A DNA stretch of 64,000 nucleotides, from positions 22,511,002 through 22,575,001 of the forward strand of contig CM022665.1 in the NCBI GenBank assembly GCA_012295275.1, in the 5' to 3' direction. Under the pieces are notes generated by a model. The model was given only the letters and a program-made list of their open reading frames with translations, was not told the origin of the DNA and did not search any database. The position numbers and the translations under genes are program-made. This document shows positions 14,232 to 23,411 of the stretch, piece by piece; the stretch's first letter is position 1; each line of letters starts with the position of its first letter. Source of the DNA: Chrysomallon squamiferum (taxonomy: Eukaryota; Mollusca; Gastropoda; Neomphalida; Peltospiridae).

Positions 14232-16741
14232 TCATTCATGCACTTTCTCATCAGATTAATTCATCACTTTCTCATCAGATTTTCTCATCACTTTTGTTTG
14301 GATGCTGTGTGTTCTTTTTAATAATTCATTTACCAGTCAAATCATATTAACAGTGTGTTCTGATAATTAATTTCACTTTTTAAAAAATGTTAATATTATG
14401 CAACTATTTAAGTGGCATGCTTTACACCACAATCACCATGAAGTTGGAGCAAATTATTATTCAACACTATGGCCTCACGAATAAAAATATTGATCAAACC
14501 ATATTTATTAAAAATAAATAGTACTGGAGAGGGATAAGCCAGTTATTGATATAACTAATAGCAAATATATATATATATATATCCATTTCTTAAAGCTGTA
14601 TATCTGAAAGGTATTAAAGCATCCACAAAAATTTCCCATTTCTGGTCTTATTCAAGAAAAAGATGATGGTTTTTGGGGTGGTGGGGGGGTTTGCACTGAA
14701 TTGAAGTCTGATTTTATATGAAATGGCTTTCCTATATGATTCTTTTGTCTGTTTCAAACAACAAGTTATAACTTAAAAATTAACATCATTTAGCAAACAT
14801 AACATTTACTGATTTAGTTTTTAACCAAAATATTTGTTTAAAATTTTAATTGTACATGAGCAAGGAATAAAAAATAACAGACATAAATTTTATATGTCTT
14901 CTCTTTCTTTTTCAGTATTGGAAATGTCTATAGACTCATTGAGTTTCCTTTACAAGTTTTCCAAAAGGTTAATGCTGATTAGTATTCAGGATAATGACCA
15001 TCGACTTTTTGGATTCTTACAGAATTACTTATCATACAACTTCATGAAAGTATTTCTAGTTCATATTCATGCACTGAAATAATTTTAAAAGTTGAAAATC
15101 ATTTGTTGGTTGCATCCCAATTTAACATTTAGTTTTGTTTGCAAAATATACCTGAAAATAACATATACTGCAAATACAGTAAACCTCACCCAAGTCGTCT
15201 GCGTTTAAGTTGTCACCTTAGTGAAACTCCTGATTTTCTGTAACTTTACTTCCAAATGGTCTTGCACAATGTACCCACTATCTCAAGCTGTTGACATGGA
15301 TGTAGACAGCCACTGTGTTTTGGGATATTGATATGCATGTGACTTGCCTCATGTATGAGTGCTTTGAATTAACATATTGTTTTGGAAAGCGGCGCTCACA
15401 ATAGTGACATTTTTAGTGTACAAAATGGCAACTAGTGGAAAGAGACAGCTCATAACCAAGACATACAAGGAGAAGTATGAAATAATTAAGTATGGTGAAG
15501 CCAGTCCTGGTGAGAATAAGTATCTGACAGCTGAGAGATTCAAGATTCCCCGCACAACATTAAATGACATTTCAAAAAACCCATCTAAAGTGATTGAGGC
15601 CATCAAGAAGGGTGTCCTCCCTGATTCAAGAAATGGCTGTTGAAATGCATTATGCATGTGACATTTGATGATGTTGACTCTGCACTAATTAAATGATTTC
15701 AACATCAGTGGTGAAATGTTAATTCAAAAAGCACAAGGCTTTGCCAAGCAACTTGGTCATGAAGATGGTGAGAAACTGAATGTCAATTGGATTGATCATT
15801 ATAAGAAAAGGTGGGGAATCAGAAAAGTGCTTAAAGCAAGTGAATCTGGGGATGTTAAAAATGGAAAACAGAAAAACTGAAGGACATTCTCCAGAGATAT
15901 GAACCATAGGGCATATATAACACCAATGAAAGCGGATTATTGTGGCTACTTCAGAGAACACACTAGTGTAAGTTGTCATTTTGCCAACTGACATTTACAA
16001 GTAGTAAGTATGATGAGTTATGCATAAGTCATCATTATAACGACTTGGGCAAGGTTTACTGTACTTGATGTCTAAAAACATAACAATACAAAATGTTCAA
16101 AAAGAACCTTTTTTTCTCTCTTAATCAACATGTTAAACTATTTGTTTGTTTTACTGTTAGATGCTCTGACTACTCAGCTTGCTGCACATGATCGACAGAT
16201 TGGCATTCATGATGTGAGAATCGCAGAAATGGATCTGAGGTTCCAGATTCTGGAAACGGCCAACTATGACGGTGTACTGATATGGAAAATCAAAGATTAC
16301 ATGAAAAGAAAGCAGGAAGCTATCACCGGTCGGACCCTCTCCCTGTACAGCCAGCCATTTTACACATCCCGATACGGCTACAAGCTCTGTGCTCGGGTTT
16401 ATCTCAATGGTGATGGTATGGGTAAAACAACCCACATTTCGTTATTTTTTGTCCTCATGAGAGGTGAGTATGATGCTTTGTTGCCATGGCCGTTTCAACG
16501 CAAGGTGACCCTGTACCTGCTGGATCAAGGTCCAGCCAAAAATGATGTGACAGACCACTTCCACCCAGATCCAAGCAGCAGCAGTTTCAAGCGGCCAACA
16601 ACTGAAATGAATATTGCTTCAGGCTGTCCATTGTTTGCTTCTCATGCCATTGTGGAACACCCACAGAAAACTTACTTGAAGGATGACACAATTTATATCA
16701 AAGTGGTTGTTGACACTATTGGCAGTTGTGACATACCGTAA
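1..16741 (+). CDS. TRAF3: TRAF3-like adaptor, 3' nine exons (gene span)
   Basis: TNF-receptor-associated factor, a cytoplasmic trimeric adaptor that in animals links TNFR/TLR/IL-1R-type receptors to ubiquitin-dependent NF-kB, interferon and MAPK signalling. Visible exons are 1-72, 827-931, 1224-1391, 2977-3057, 3725-3799, 5969-6088, 6528-6641, 13682-13880 and 16161-16741. All have GT/AG borders and join in frame to 504 residues. Order: end of RING, Cys/His zinc fingers (about residues 25-190), coiled coil (about 205-335), TRAF-C/MATH (about 335-504). The MATH domain has LSLYSQPFYT, ARVYLNGDGMGK, MRGEYDALLPWPF and MNIASGCP, which match TRAF3 better than other TRAFs. Vertebrate TRAF3 is about 570 residues, so roughly 60 N-terminal residues are outside the window. 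Seven introns are phase 0 and the last is phase 1. I see no stop or frameshift in the joined frame. TRAF3 rather than a TRAF2/5 paralogue is an inference from remembered family sequence. Confidence 0.92.
514..550. repeat. Alternating TG/CG tract in intron 1
   Basis: Nearly pure purine-pyrimidine alternation, first TG then CG/CA steps, followed by a 13-base T run. The rest of intron 1 (73-826) is AT-rich with nothing else recognised. Confidence 0.7.
827..931 (+). CDS. TRAF3: TRAF3-like exon: first zinc-finger linker
   Basis: Thirty-five codons, phase 0 at both ends. The acceptor TTGCAG precedes 827 and the GT donor follows 931. It encodes IYPDTSVRREI, then the first Cys pair of a TRAF-type finger (LVRCPNSKEGC), matching the 'KREI..L.V.C' signature after the RING in TRAF proteins. 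Confidence 0.88.
1224..1391 (+). CDS. TRAF3: TRAF3-like exon: zinc fingers
   Basis: Fifty-six codons, phase 0. The acceptor TTTTAG precedes 1224 and the donor GTAATA follows 1391. Cys/His spacing (H..EC...PVDC, GC, AHEAECPYR, CCKKC) is that of consecutive TRAF-type zinc fingers. The open frame runs into the intron but family alignment fits ending at LAR, because the next exon resumes with the conserved QHEENDCP. Confidence 0.88.
1392..2976. other. TRAF intron 3, AT-rich, nothing recognised
   Basis: Very AT-rich. Short phrases recur at intervals (for example 'ttttataaaatat' and 'ttatctgat' variants between about 1500 and 2130), suggesting a decayed internal repeat, but no element ends or coding remnants are visible. 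Confidence 0.5.
2977..3057 (+). CDS. TRAF3: TRAF3-like exon: zinc finger
   Basis: Twenty-seven codons, phase 0. The acceptor TTACAG precedes 2977 and the donor GTGAAG follows 3057. It encodes QHEENDCPE followed by TCPYNC, the TRAF3/5 finger pattern H(x4)CP(x5)CP(x2)C. Confidence 0.9.
3725..3799 (+). CDS. TRAF3: TRAF3-like exon: zinc finger
   Basis: Twenty-five codons, phase 0. The acceptor TTTCAG precedes 3725 and a consensus GTGAGT donor follows 3799. It encodes DHLMTCP then ECKFKPIGC, the next His-Cys/Cys-Cys ligand set. Confidence 0.9.
4723..5900 (+). pseudogene. Decayed hAT transposase, GTF2IRD2/ZBED5-like
   Basis: In TRAF intron 5, reading in the gene's direction. Broken frames read like a hAT transposase of the GTF2IRD2/ZBED5/EPM2AIP1 group. 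A BED-like start (EKWTNDYLFVEGKNKPKCLIYNE, where the second Cys of the usual CLIC is Tyr) is followed about 600 bases on by the signature LNDLNIKLQ ... LWENQLR.GNAF and a Leu-rich segment. Many stops and frameshifts separate the pieces, so it cannot be functional. No terminal inverted repeats were identified; the limits given are those of recognisable coding similarity. The family call rests on remembered sequence. Confidence 0.6.
5969..6088 (+). CDS. TRAF3: TRAF3-like exon: last finger and start of coiled coil
   Basis: Forty codons, phase 0. The acceptor ATTTTAG precedes 5969 and the donor GTAATA follows 6088. It supplies the His of the last finger (ELADHERD), the conserved HH..LV, and the first heptads leading into the TRAF-N coiled coil. 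Confidence 0.88.
6528..6641 (+). CDS. TRAF3: TRAF3-like exon: coiled coil
   Basis: Thirty-eight codons, phase 0. The acceptor GGAAAG ends at 6527 and the donor GTGAGA follows 6641. Nearly all residues are charged or heptad Leu/Val (ELTAERDDF ... HLEKTLKDLR), as in a TRAF-N trimerising coiled coil. Confidence 0.86.
6749..9187 (+). mobile_element. Mutator-like DNA transposon (MULE), degenerate
   Basis: In TRAF intron 7. The ends are inverted repeats: TTAAGGGGACATGCT at 6749 and, on the other strand reading in from 9186, TTAAGGGGACAAGCT. The interior holds a broken Mutator-like transposase in the same orientation (7235-8626). I could not see a clean 9-bp target duplication, so exact ends are uncertain by a few bases. 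Poly-A/T runs near 8605 and 9020 lie outside the coding part. Confidence 0.72.
7235..8626 (+). pseudogene. Mutator-like transposase pseudogene
   Basis: Broken frames follow the order of the animal Mutator-like transposase domain: a Cys-x2-Cys region (VCATCEKLHNE), an Ala/Val-rich helix, the catalytic-strand motif SYDASWMT, then CVIDLITGL-like and CYGC-like pieces, ECINHVSERMGAALRKV, GGKGHAATISNLTKYCG.AI, and a late segment SNESLHAMIWRKCPK followed by a Lys/Arg-rich tail ending at 8626. Several stops and at least three frameshifts interrupt it, so it is inactive. It runs in the same direction as the TRAF gene. The family name comes from motif recall, not a database search. Confidence 0.75.
9660..10170 (+). 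mobile_element. Tigger/pogo derivative with only the HTH domain (copy 1)
   Basis: The coding remnant 9662-9916 reads PEKVSAKESA then a CENP-B/psq-type helix-turn-helix (SIELKLENIEKHEQG, QYEHSTYTICTILKQQ, ITPAKGVKIISKL) and stops. It passes directly to the parental element's 3' end (AAAACCAATTTATTTCT, GAGTTACGAGCTCAG, TAAACTTGTAAGTCACGG). The DDE domain is absent. The start Met is lost and the 5' terminus is not recognisable. Near-identical sequence from 9728 onward recurs at 23412. Confidence 0.68.
10175..10735 (-). repeat. Possible gypsy LTR (copy 1)
   Basis: Between the Tigger end and the antisense gypsy coding pieces lies about 550 bp of non-coding sequence. On the - strand it begins TGTGACGATTG and ends near TTGTTAGGTTATAATTA, with an AATAAA inside. 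Its position downstream of gypsy pol on that strand suits a 3' LTR, but I see no partner LTR, polypurine tract or target duplication. A near-identical copy is at about 23880-24415. Confidence 0.3.
11370..11643 (-). pseudogene. Ty3/gypsy reverse transcriptase fragment (copy 1)
   Basis: Read on the - strand it gives IPKGLYNAPATFSRLMQACLG, the hallmark gypsy RT segment. It is followed by stop-ridden equivalents of the YLDDILVFG and FDEMVQ regions and then EGISTDSDKI. It is truncated at 11643, where a different repeat begins. It is non-functional. Confidence 0.72.
11641..11884. repeat. 240-bp dispersed repeat, copy 1
   Basis: The sequence beginning 'ggggtaaatagctggtcat' and ending 'gtatgtgattctggtc' recurs with few changes at 27861-28112. 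It abuts the Tigger+gypsy block in copy 1 but lies 2.2 kb beyond that block in the second locus, where Tigger and MITE sequence intervenes. I recognise no coding content. Confidence 0.8.
11902..12560 (-). pseudogene. Unrecognised decayed coding stretch, antisense in TRAF intron 7
   Basis: The - strand keeps a protein-like frame across about 650 bp with few stops. Fragments in order include QLTNKKQEMKLLRFPCIKH, NVYALTPTNDKINYPEQW, SVRIFSIKDFNKNE, then after one stop LVLFNVGKFSPNDDTSVII and a Lys-rich tail HKKKKEVMKHCKKLKS, ending KGGHQWENLLPFYLIDTL. Composition is not that of translated AT-rich noise. I do not recognise the family; a transposon-encoded protein or an old processed pseudogene is possible. 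Confidence 0.4.
12600..13681. other. Rest of TRAF intron 7, nothing recognised
   Basis: AT-rich sequence without element ends or convincing coding remnants. It ends in the pyrimidine tract and acceptor of the 13682 exon. Confidence 0.5.
13682..13880 (+). CDS. TRAF3: TRAF3-like exon: coiled coil and linker
   Basis: The acceptor TTTCAG ends at 13681 and the donor GTTGGC follows 13880, leaving a split codon (phase 1). Heptad-rich sequence (LIILERKQEEL, DVTNLKEKINQLQQQ) is followed by a Gly/Ala-rich linker. It lies 7 kb from the previous exon because of transposon insertions. Confidence 0.85.
14189..14231. repeat. (CA)n microsatellite
   Basis: Pure CA dinucleotide repeat of about 43 bases in TRAF intron 8. 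Confidence 0.95.
15177..16061 (+). mobile_element. TA-flanked Tigger-type element with terminal inverted repeats
   Basis: The left end CAGTAAACCTCACCCAAGTC at 15177 pairs with the right end, which read from 16061 on the other strand is CAGTAAACCTTGCCCAAGTC. Both are flanked by TA (15175-15176 and 16062-16063), the Tc1/mariner-superfamily target duplication. At about 885 bp it is an internally shortened element. Its right end lies 99 bp before the terminal TRAF exon. Confidence 0.88.
15425..15970 (+). pseudogene. Tigger/CENP-B-like transposase fragment
   Basis: Inside the 15177-16061 element. MATSGKRQLITKTYKEKYEII starts a CENP-B/jerky-type N terminus with a psq-like HTH (GENKYLTAERFKIPRTTLNDI) ending at a stop near 15643. 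Out-of-frame pieces then recall the second HTH and the start of the DDE domain (EKLKDILQRYEP, YNTNESGLLW). The catalytic remainder is missing. It is not functional. Confidence 0.78.
16161..16741 (+). CDS. TRAF3: TRAF3-like terminal exon: TRAF-C/MATH domain
   Basis: The acceptor ACTGTTAG precedes 16161. The split codon joins to Asp, giving DALTTQLAAHD, and the frame stays open to TAA at 16739-16741. After a last coiled-coil stretch comes a full TRAF-C domain: YDGVLIWKIKDY, TLSLYSQPFYT, YGYKLCARVYLNGDGMGK, FFVLMRGEYDALLPWPF, VTLYLLDQ, SSSFKRP, MNIASGCPLF, YLKDDTIYIKVVVD. This domain binds receptor peptide motifs and forms the trimer cap. A clear increase in GC content marks the exon against its flanks. 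Confidence 0.96.
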
Positions 16742-19700
16742 AGTTACAACATGCAATTGCTTTCACAGTATTCAAATGCTGTGAAAATGTTTTTAAAAAA
16801 TACAGTGGTACCTTGACTTAAAAGTTTAATTCATTCTGTGACTGAACTCAGAACTCAGTTTGCTCGTATAGGGTTATTCCCCAAAAAGCAGATACTTTAA
16901 ACCCAAACATCTCAGATTTTTATGAAACTTGGTATACTTGTTGATTAGGCTAACAGACCAGTGGTGTGGGAGATAAGGCCCCACCCCCCCATATTTTGAA
17001 GTTTTTGTCCATAAAATTGGTATTGTTGGAAAGGCAATTTAATAAGGATAATAAAAGCTGATCTAAAATAATAAGTCAGTCCTTGGAAGGCTGATGAGAA
17101 CTCTAGATATATATGTAGAGTTCTAGGCAACAGAACATTTTACGTGGTTTTAGAGTTATGCGCCTGCCATGGTGTGTCGTGCTCACAAACATGAACATTT
17201 TTGGATCAATAGATCTAACCTTGTTTCATCTTGAGAAACAAAGAACTCATTGGGTGATTTGACACAGAAGCCAGAGAAAAGAAAAATAACTACTTCACAC
17301 TTTATTCAGTACATGTGCTAATCTCGTTATCTGAAATTTTCTTATTTAAGCCATGTTCTTTATAAACCAATTCCACTTTTTTGGTGAAATAGTATTTTCA
17401 TTTTTTATAATAATGTTTTATTTGAAACATACATGAAAATACTAAACCTCTAAAATGAGTATGTTCAGATTTTGGTATCAATATGAATGAAATATGATAG
17501 TTGAGAAATATTTTGAATTCACCAGAAAGTTGATAGAGCTGTTCAGAATTATAAGCTGTCACCTTCAGTTGAAGGAAACTAAAAAACAACTATGAAACTA
17601 TTTCAGTTAACACAAACATTGGCCTTATAAAATAAAAAAAAAAAAAAAAAATTATAATTTGATTATTTAAAATATTTCTGTAATAAACATGATCATCAAG
17701 AATTTGAAATACCAAGTTATGATGACAGAAACAAAAACAATTTGACTTCCATATTGTCGCATAAAGAAATCATTCACTACATTAAGGTCTGTGTGTGTGT
17801 TTTCATTCAAACATCTTTGTTTTGCTTTATTTGGTCATTTCACTTGAAGTAACAACAAAGAGTTTGTGACATTTCTTTTCCTGTCCCTTATTTCAGCCAA
17901 TTAATTTTGTCCCTTTATTTCATAAGAGGTGCAGCAATTAATTTAAATTAACCAGCTTTCAGCATATTTCTTTCAAACTGGTAATCAGACTAGATGTATG
18001 TTTCAGTGTCTTCATAAAGTTGGTGCAGCAATGTGAATATTTAAACACACTGTTACCATATTAAATGAATGAAAAATAAATAATACTATCAAAAATGTTA
18101 ATTATGGCAACTGACTATTTTTGCGAATTCATGTTATATACTACTGAATTTCATTGATATTTTGTTGCCATTTTAAATGAATACCAGCTTGTTGAGAACC
18201 GGGGTACACATATCAGTATTAATTTAATTTATAACGTTATGATTAATAGTCTTAAACATATTTCATTCATATTTGCCATAGTACATTTTCACAGTAGTTA
18301 TTGATTTCTCTTTCCTAATATATAGTTAAACTTATTTTTCTGTAACCAGATGATGCACATGTATAGATGAAGGGTGAGGTAGTCAAGTATATATTGCTTT
18401 GATCCTGAAAGTGCAGTTTCACAGAATGAGATCAAACTCTTAATCAGTAAACAAGGGGTTACCATTGTTTTTTAAGTTCAGATGATGATAAAAAGAAAAC
18501 ATTATTCAGTATTTCATTATATATATATATATATATATATAATAAGTATACAAATCCAGAACCAACAAATACATCACTTGGAAAGTTTGTCTGCTGGGGA
18601 CAGACTTAACTTGCTGTGTCAGCATGAAATTTAATTCAGACAAACCTTTATATCTCTAGGTAATAACTGACTAGACTGAGGCTAATTTCAAGAATCTAGG
18701 GTGAAAAAGTCACAAATTTTAATTAAGAAATATATTAGCATTGAAGAATAGATTAAACACATTTTGTCAGAGTTTTTTGTTAATGTTCTTTGATTTTAAT
18801 GTTGGTAGTTTAAGTGGATGTTCCACCCAATACCACACAGAAATTCTGATGCATTTCGACCACAACTTTGTCTTGTGAGTTGCATGTTTGGTATACATTA
18901 ACCCCTCACAACAAATTTTGTTACCACCTTTATTGCTATGAATAACTTCCATATTAAACAAACTTCAGATACTAGAGCAAGCTGGATAATATATAGTGAA
19001 ACACATTTTAACCTGAGACATTTTATAAATCATTTACATTAGGAAGCCCTTAGTTTAAATCTATTCTAATCAGTAAGCTAGATCCAGCTCAATGTGAAGA
19101 CTCTTTAATCTAGCCTAATTGACATAATCAGTAATATAAACAATAACCCTATGTATACTGTGGTGCCACATTCAATACTCTACAAACTGATACATTTTGT
19201 ATATAAAAATTGCAACTTTTTAAATGCCGAACTAAATGATTGATTAAAAAACAGAAGGGACAAGACAAAAGTTCTAAGTCAATTATTTGTATCAGCTATA
19301 TATATATTATTCTTTTTGGGAATATAACATGTGTTTTATTATTATTATTTGTATATATATATATATATATATATTAACAGCTAAAATAAATTCAGTGGAG
19401 TTTGTTTTGATTTTAGCTTTCATCTAGTATTGTGAAATAATTCGTGTATAATTAGAAATCTGCAATATTATTATTACTATTATTTTTTTATTATTTAGTT
19501 TAGTTTCTACATAATTTTGAAATTATTCTGGAGAGTATATGGATGAAAATTAAACATACTTTGTTTTCTTTTGCTTTAGTTTTCACTGCCATATATATCA
19601 TGATTTGTCTGGAATAGTAATAGTAGTAGTGTAATATATGTTATGCTTAATACTGTATTTTGTGTGCCTTGCTAATATTATATAATGTTATGGTTATTTT

Positions 19701-20018
19701 CATATTATGTATTTTATGATTATTAGTGGGTATTATATATCCTATGATATTACTATATTAGTAATCTTATAATTATTACTATATTAATGATTATTATTTT
19801 ACCAGATCATTTTTGTCTGTTTACTTGTATTAAATATTCTGTATGTTATTGATAGTACAATTGTCACCGAGTTTTTGTGGTGAGTAATGTGCTGATCTTG
19901 AAATGATTAAATGTTAACTAATATCTTAAGACTTCTAATTATTGTTTGATAAGCTTTGTAGTTGGTTTGCTTTTAATATTTTGTTCTTTAGCTGTCAATT
20001 GTACGTTTTGTTAATAAA
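16742..20018 (+). other. Possible long 3' UTR of the TRAF3-like gene
   Basis: No open frame of note. A canonical AATAAA at 20013-20018 is followed about 20-30 bases on by a T/GT-rich stretch, a good polyadenylation context, so the 3' UTR may run about 3.3 kb. Nearer, weaker AATAAA words exist (for example around 17630), so the true end is uncertain. It contains a solo Tigger-like terminus at 16803-16870 and (TA)n runs near 18520 and 19355. Confidence 0.4.
16803..16870 (+). mobile_element. Solo Tigger-type terminus in 3' UTR region
   Basis: TA then CAGTGGTACCTTGACTTA and a decayed version of the subterminal sequence seen at 60663 (AGTTTAATTCATTCTGTGACTGA). No matching right end is seen nearby, so it is a remnant. 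Confidence 0.6.
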
Positions 20019-20483
20019 GGTGCCTGAAATGACTTGTGCTTTTTTCTTTTCTTTTTTTTTTGTATTAGACTCTTTAATGTTCATGTGTTCTTAAAGACAT
20101 CAGTAGGTAAATGTTAATGTTTATACTTTTTAGTTAAGTACCGTATTTGCTCCTATGTAATATGTACCCCTAATTACAAAATATCTTGTGTATTTATTAG
20201 TAACATTTTAGAAATGAAAGGGAACATGGTGTTATGGAACCTTTTAATGCGCACAGCCTTTTGATCAATTAACAATAGCGTCTTGGTTGAACGTGTAATG
20301 GCCTGATTGAAAACTAATAGTAATAAAAGGAATAGATATATTGTGAGCACTCGGATTTATTCTACGACGCAGTATTACACCAATCCTCCACTTTAATGTT
20401 TAACGGATTCCCTAAACCCACCCACTTCAACAACGTTCTTGTTAATCGGATATAAAAACATAAAATACATAATCTATATATAT

Positions 20484-21044
20484 AGGGTAGAGTTGGGTGA
20501 AAGGCTCCCCTCTAGGAAAATGTATATTTCTTATCACATTTAACACCTTTTCCCCATTTTGAGCAGTAAATATAATTTATACACAGAGAAATCAAATTTG
20601 TGTATTTGTTATTTTAAATCAATATAACAAAACATTCATATTTATTAATACTAATGTCTTGTAATGGGGCCTTTTATGTGAGGCCTGGGACAAAAGGCCA
20701 ACCGTGGAGCTTTAATGATGCACCATCAGCTATTCCGTCACAAATCAAAACCAGTTATTAAATACAAAGCAAACAGATCCCTTCCAAACGTCGCAATACT
20801 TTGTCAGTATATGACCATTCTTTAATCTAAAATGTGTATAAAAAATATAAAAATTTGTCAAAAATTAGAAATTTCATAAAATACTTAAATATTTGAGTTA
20901 GAGGTAAATTATTGGAGGAATGAATACAGGTACAACGTCAGTGAAATCTTATGATCTAGCTTCTGGTTTCAGTTCATATGTACACTTTGCTACAAAAAAA
21001 CTTTGCTTTTTATCCCAAGGGAACCTTTTACCCAACTCTACCCT
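20484..21044. mobile_element. MITE with about 24-bp terminal inverted repeats
   Basis: The left end AGGGTAGAGTTGGGTGAAAG and the right end, which reads AGGGTAGAGTTGGGTAAAAG on the other strand, define a 561-bp non-coding element with AT-rich flanks. Its left 350 bp match 40322-40640 and 47625-47940, and its terminus recurs at 55900-55920. No transposase is visible, so the superfamily is undetermined. Confidence 0.82.
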
Positions 21045-21315
21045 ATATAAAATTCCAGAATTGTTCCCTTTTTATTTTTTTATTCTGTTTTAAGTACTAA
21101 TATCACATTAAAAGAAAGCAAAATAAAACTAAATTATTAATTTATTGTGCACCATTTATATTTAACTAAAAGTATTTCATAAATATTTGAAACGTTTGGA
21201 AATTCCTTTGCTTTGTTTGCTCACAGTAGCAGCTCAACACAAACACATTCTTTCATTTGACCTCTTATCCACTTTTAGTGTGTTAAATAAATATTACATG
21301 TACATCAAACAGGGC
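21045..21315. repeat. Direct repeat, first copy
   Basis: The sequence starting 'atataaaattccagaattg' recurs at 22715-22951 in the same orientation with indels. The second copy abuts an antisense gypsy integrase fragment, so these could be old LTRs, but no TG...CA ends are clear. Confidence 0.6.
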
Positions 21316-22714
21316 GCAAGAAAAAGCAAAAGTGAAATTATTTCAACGATGTTTGCTGGTTAACTGAAACGATGAAATTGAAACGCGTCAGACTACTACA
21401 TGACCTTGCCAGCTAGCATTGCTACAGAAAAGAGAGAAGAATACTAGGAAATGTGAAAGTTGTTTAATTTTTAAATTTTATTATTCTTACTCGGATCATC
21501 AGCAGCGAAATTCACACTGCTAAATAATATAAAACCATAAAACCATAAATAAACAACAACAACAACAAAAAAGTAGTAATTCATAAACTGTGTTAACTCG
21601 AAAAATGTTTTAACTGAAACTGATATTACAGAGCTATTGTCAGGAATCAGAAAACACACAAAAAAGCTATCTGTCCGCCATATACGCGACTTCAGTTGTA
21701 ATGGGATAAAAACTGCAGCGTTCCAATATTTTAAAAATATTATTTCGTTTTCATATTTTGGTATGTCGCCCAAAGAGAGCTTCATCGAAACATGTATGTA
21801 TACCAGGGGTCCTCAGATCGGCGTATGCCTAACCCCAGTATGCAACAGAATATGTGGGGATAAAAAAAAGCAATCAAACAAAAATGGGGGAAAAAATCAT
21901 ACCAGACTGTCAAAGTAGAGCCGAGACATTTAATAAATTGTACGATAGCATATTCAAAATAAATGAAAGTCCACAAGTAAAATATAATTATTACTTCATC
22001 TTTAAATGTAAAATCTGAATGATTCTTTTTAGTAGTCATTAAAATGAAAGTCATAAGCTTGAATTAATAACTCAGCTGATCTGCAGCACATAATAAGTGA
22101 AACCGTTATTAACCAAATGTAAAAATGATTATCTTCAATATCAACTGTTTAAGGTTCTGTGATGTCAAGGGCCAGAGTGCAATCCTTGTTCTCCGAGAAC
22201 GTTCCCCGTTAAGTTCTAGGCAGCAGTTGCCATATATGGTCAGATAACATGACCAAACAGTTCCCAGTGCTAACGAACGTTCCCAATAGGAGGCAGTCAT
22301 CTTAACCTATATTGCTAGCTCTTACTCCCCACTAATTACTTTTATGAACTAATTACTTCGAAAACGTTAAATATTGACTTTTATTGAATAGGAAACAATG
22401 GTTATTTCTCTATTCTACACACTTCCCTACTTAAAAAACACAAAAACATTTAATAATAATTTTAATTTACGAAATAAAATATCTCTGTGTCTCTCACACA
22501 CACTCCAAGCAGAACAAGTTAACTCCTCAGTAACGTATTGCCCCTGTGACTGTGATCCCTGCAGTAATAACTAAACCAAAAGTACCTCGGATTGAGCCAA
22601 ATCTCTAACTGTTTGAACATGAGAAGAGTTTTGAACAGCTGCAGAGACGGAGAGGATTCCTACGCTGACTAGCAACTAACCTAGATGAGTGCCTTACATG
22701 AGTATAAAATTCTT

Positions 22715-22951
22715 ATATAAAATTCCAGAATTGTTCCTTTTTTATTTTTTATTTTGTTTAAGAACTAATATCACATTAAAAGAAAGCAAAATAAAACTAA
22801 ATTATTAATTTATTGCGCACCATTTATAAGCACAAAATATTTAACAAAAAGTATTCTGTTTGATCACGGTAGCAGCTCAACACAAACACATTCTTTCATT
22901 TTACCTCTTATCCACTCTGTTAATAGATTAAATAAAAGTTTACAGCAAACA
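22715..22951. repeat. Direct repeat, second copy
   Basis: Matches 21045-21315, including 'agcagctcaacacaaacac'. It sits directly downstream, on the - strand, of the integrase fragment. The 1.4 kb between the copies (21316-22714) holds nothing I recognise. Confidence 0.6.
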
Positions 22952-23400
22952 GGGAGATATTTTGGCCAGTGTTTCTTCTGGGATGGATTCAATCTCCAAA
23001 GCAAATTATGCATTGTGCGATTGAATCGCTCAGCTTGTACATTACCTGTGGGTGGTACGGCATTGTTCTGCTTTTCTTTATCCCATACATGTTACACAAC
23101 TCTTTTATCAAGTCAGATTCTCACTTCCAGACTTGATCGCTATGGATTCACCGCGGCTTACCATAATAACAAACCATTCTTTGACAAGGACTTCAGCAAC
23201 TGATATCTAAGTTGGTATTTCCTGAGTAAATTTGGTGAAAACATTTGTAAGAACTAAGACTTGTTTTTTCCGTGCATTAGTTGCAGGTTCAAGGACTGTG
23301 AAATCAATAGCAAGGACTTCTTAGCCAGAACACTTTCCATTGCTGGATGAACTTGTGGTCTTGATTTTGACAGAAAAAACCTATGTCAACTGTGGTAGTA
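22952..23400 (-). pseudogene. Ty3/gypsy integrase fragment
   Basis: The - strand, with frameshifts, reads the integrase core: AIDFTVLEPATNARKKQVL, NVFTKFTQEIPT, VLVKEWFV, a stop-broken IHSDQG equivalent, [21 protein letters not shown], and [21 protein letters not shown] with the catalytic Glu and the ERFNR motif. The DDE signature residues can be placed but the frame is broken. It lies on the same strand as the RT fragment at 25380-25730, with a Tigger and LTR-like sequence in between, so the gypsy copy has been split. Confidence 0.78.
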
Positions 23401-23411
23401 CTTTTCCACAG

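Noticed and set aside
14834-15082. Open frame of 82 codons in TRAF intron 8 with an upstream TTTTTCAG
   Set aside because: It does not extend the TRAF coiled coil, and joining the 13682 exon directly to 16161 already gives a continuous family-like sequence.
22109-22300. GC-richer patch with 'gaacgttcc' words
   Set aside because: Short palindromic words only; no paired termini or coding content identified.
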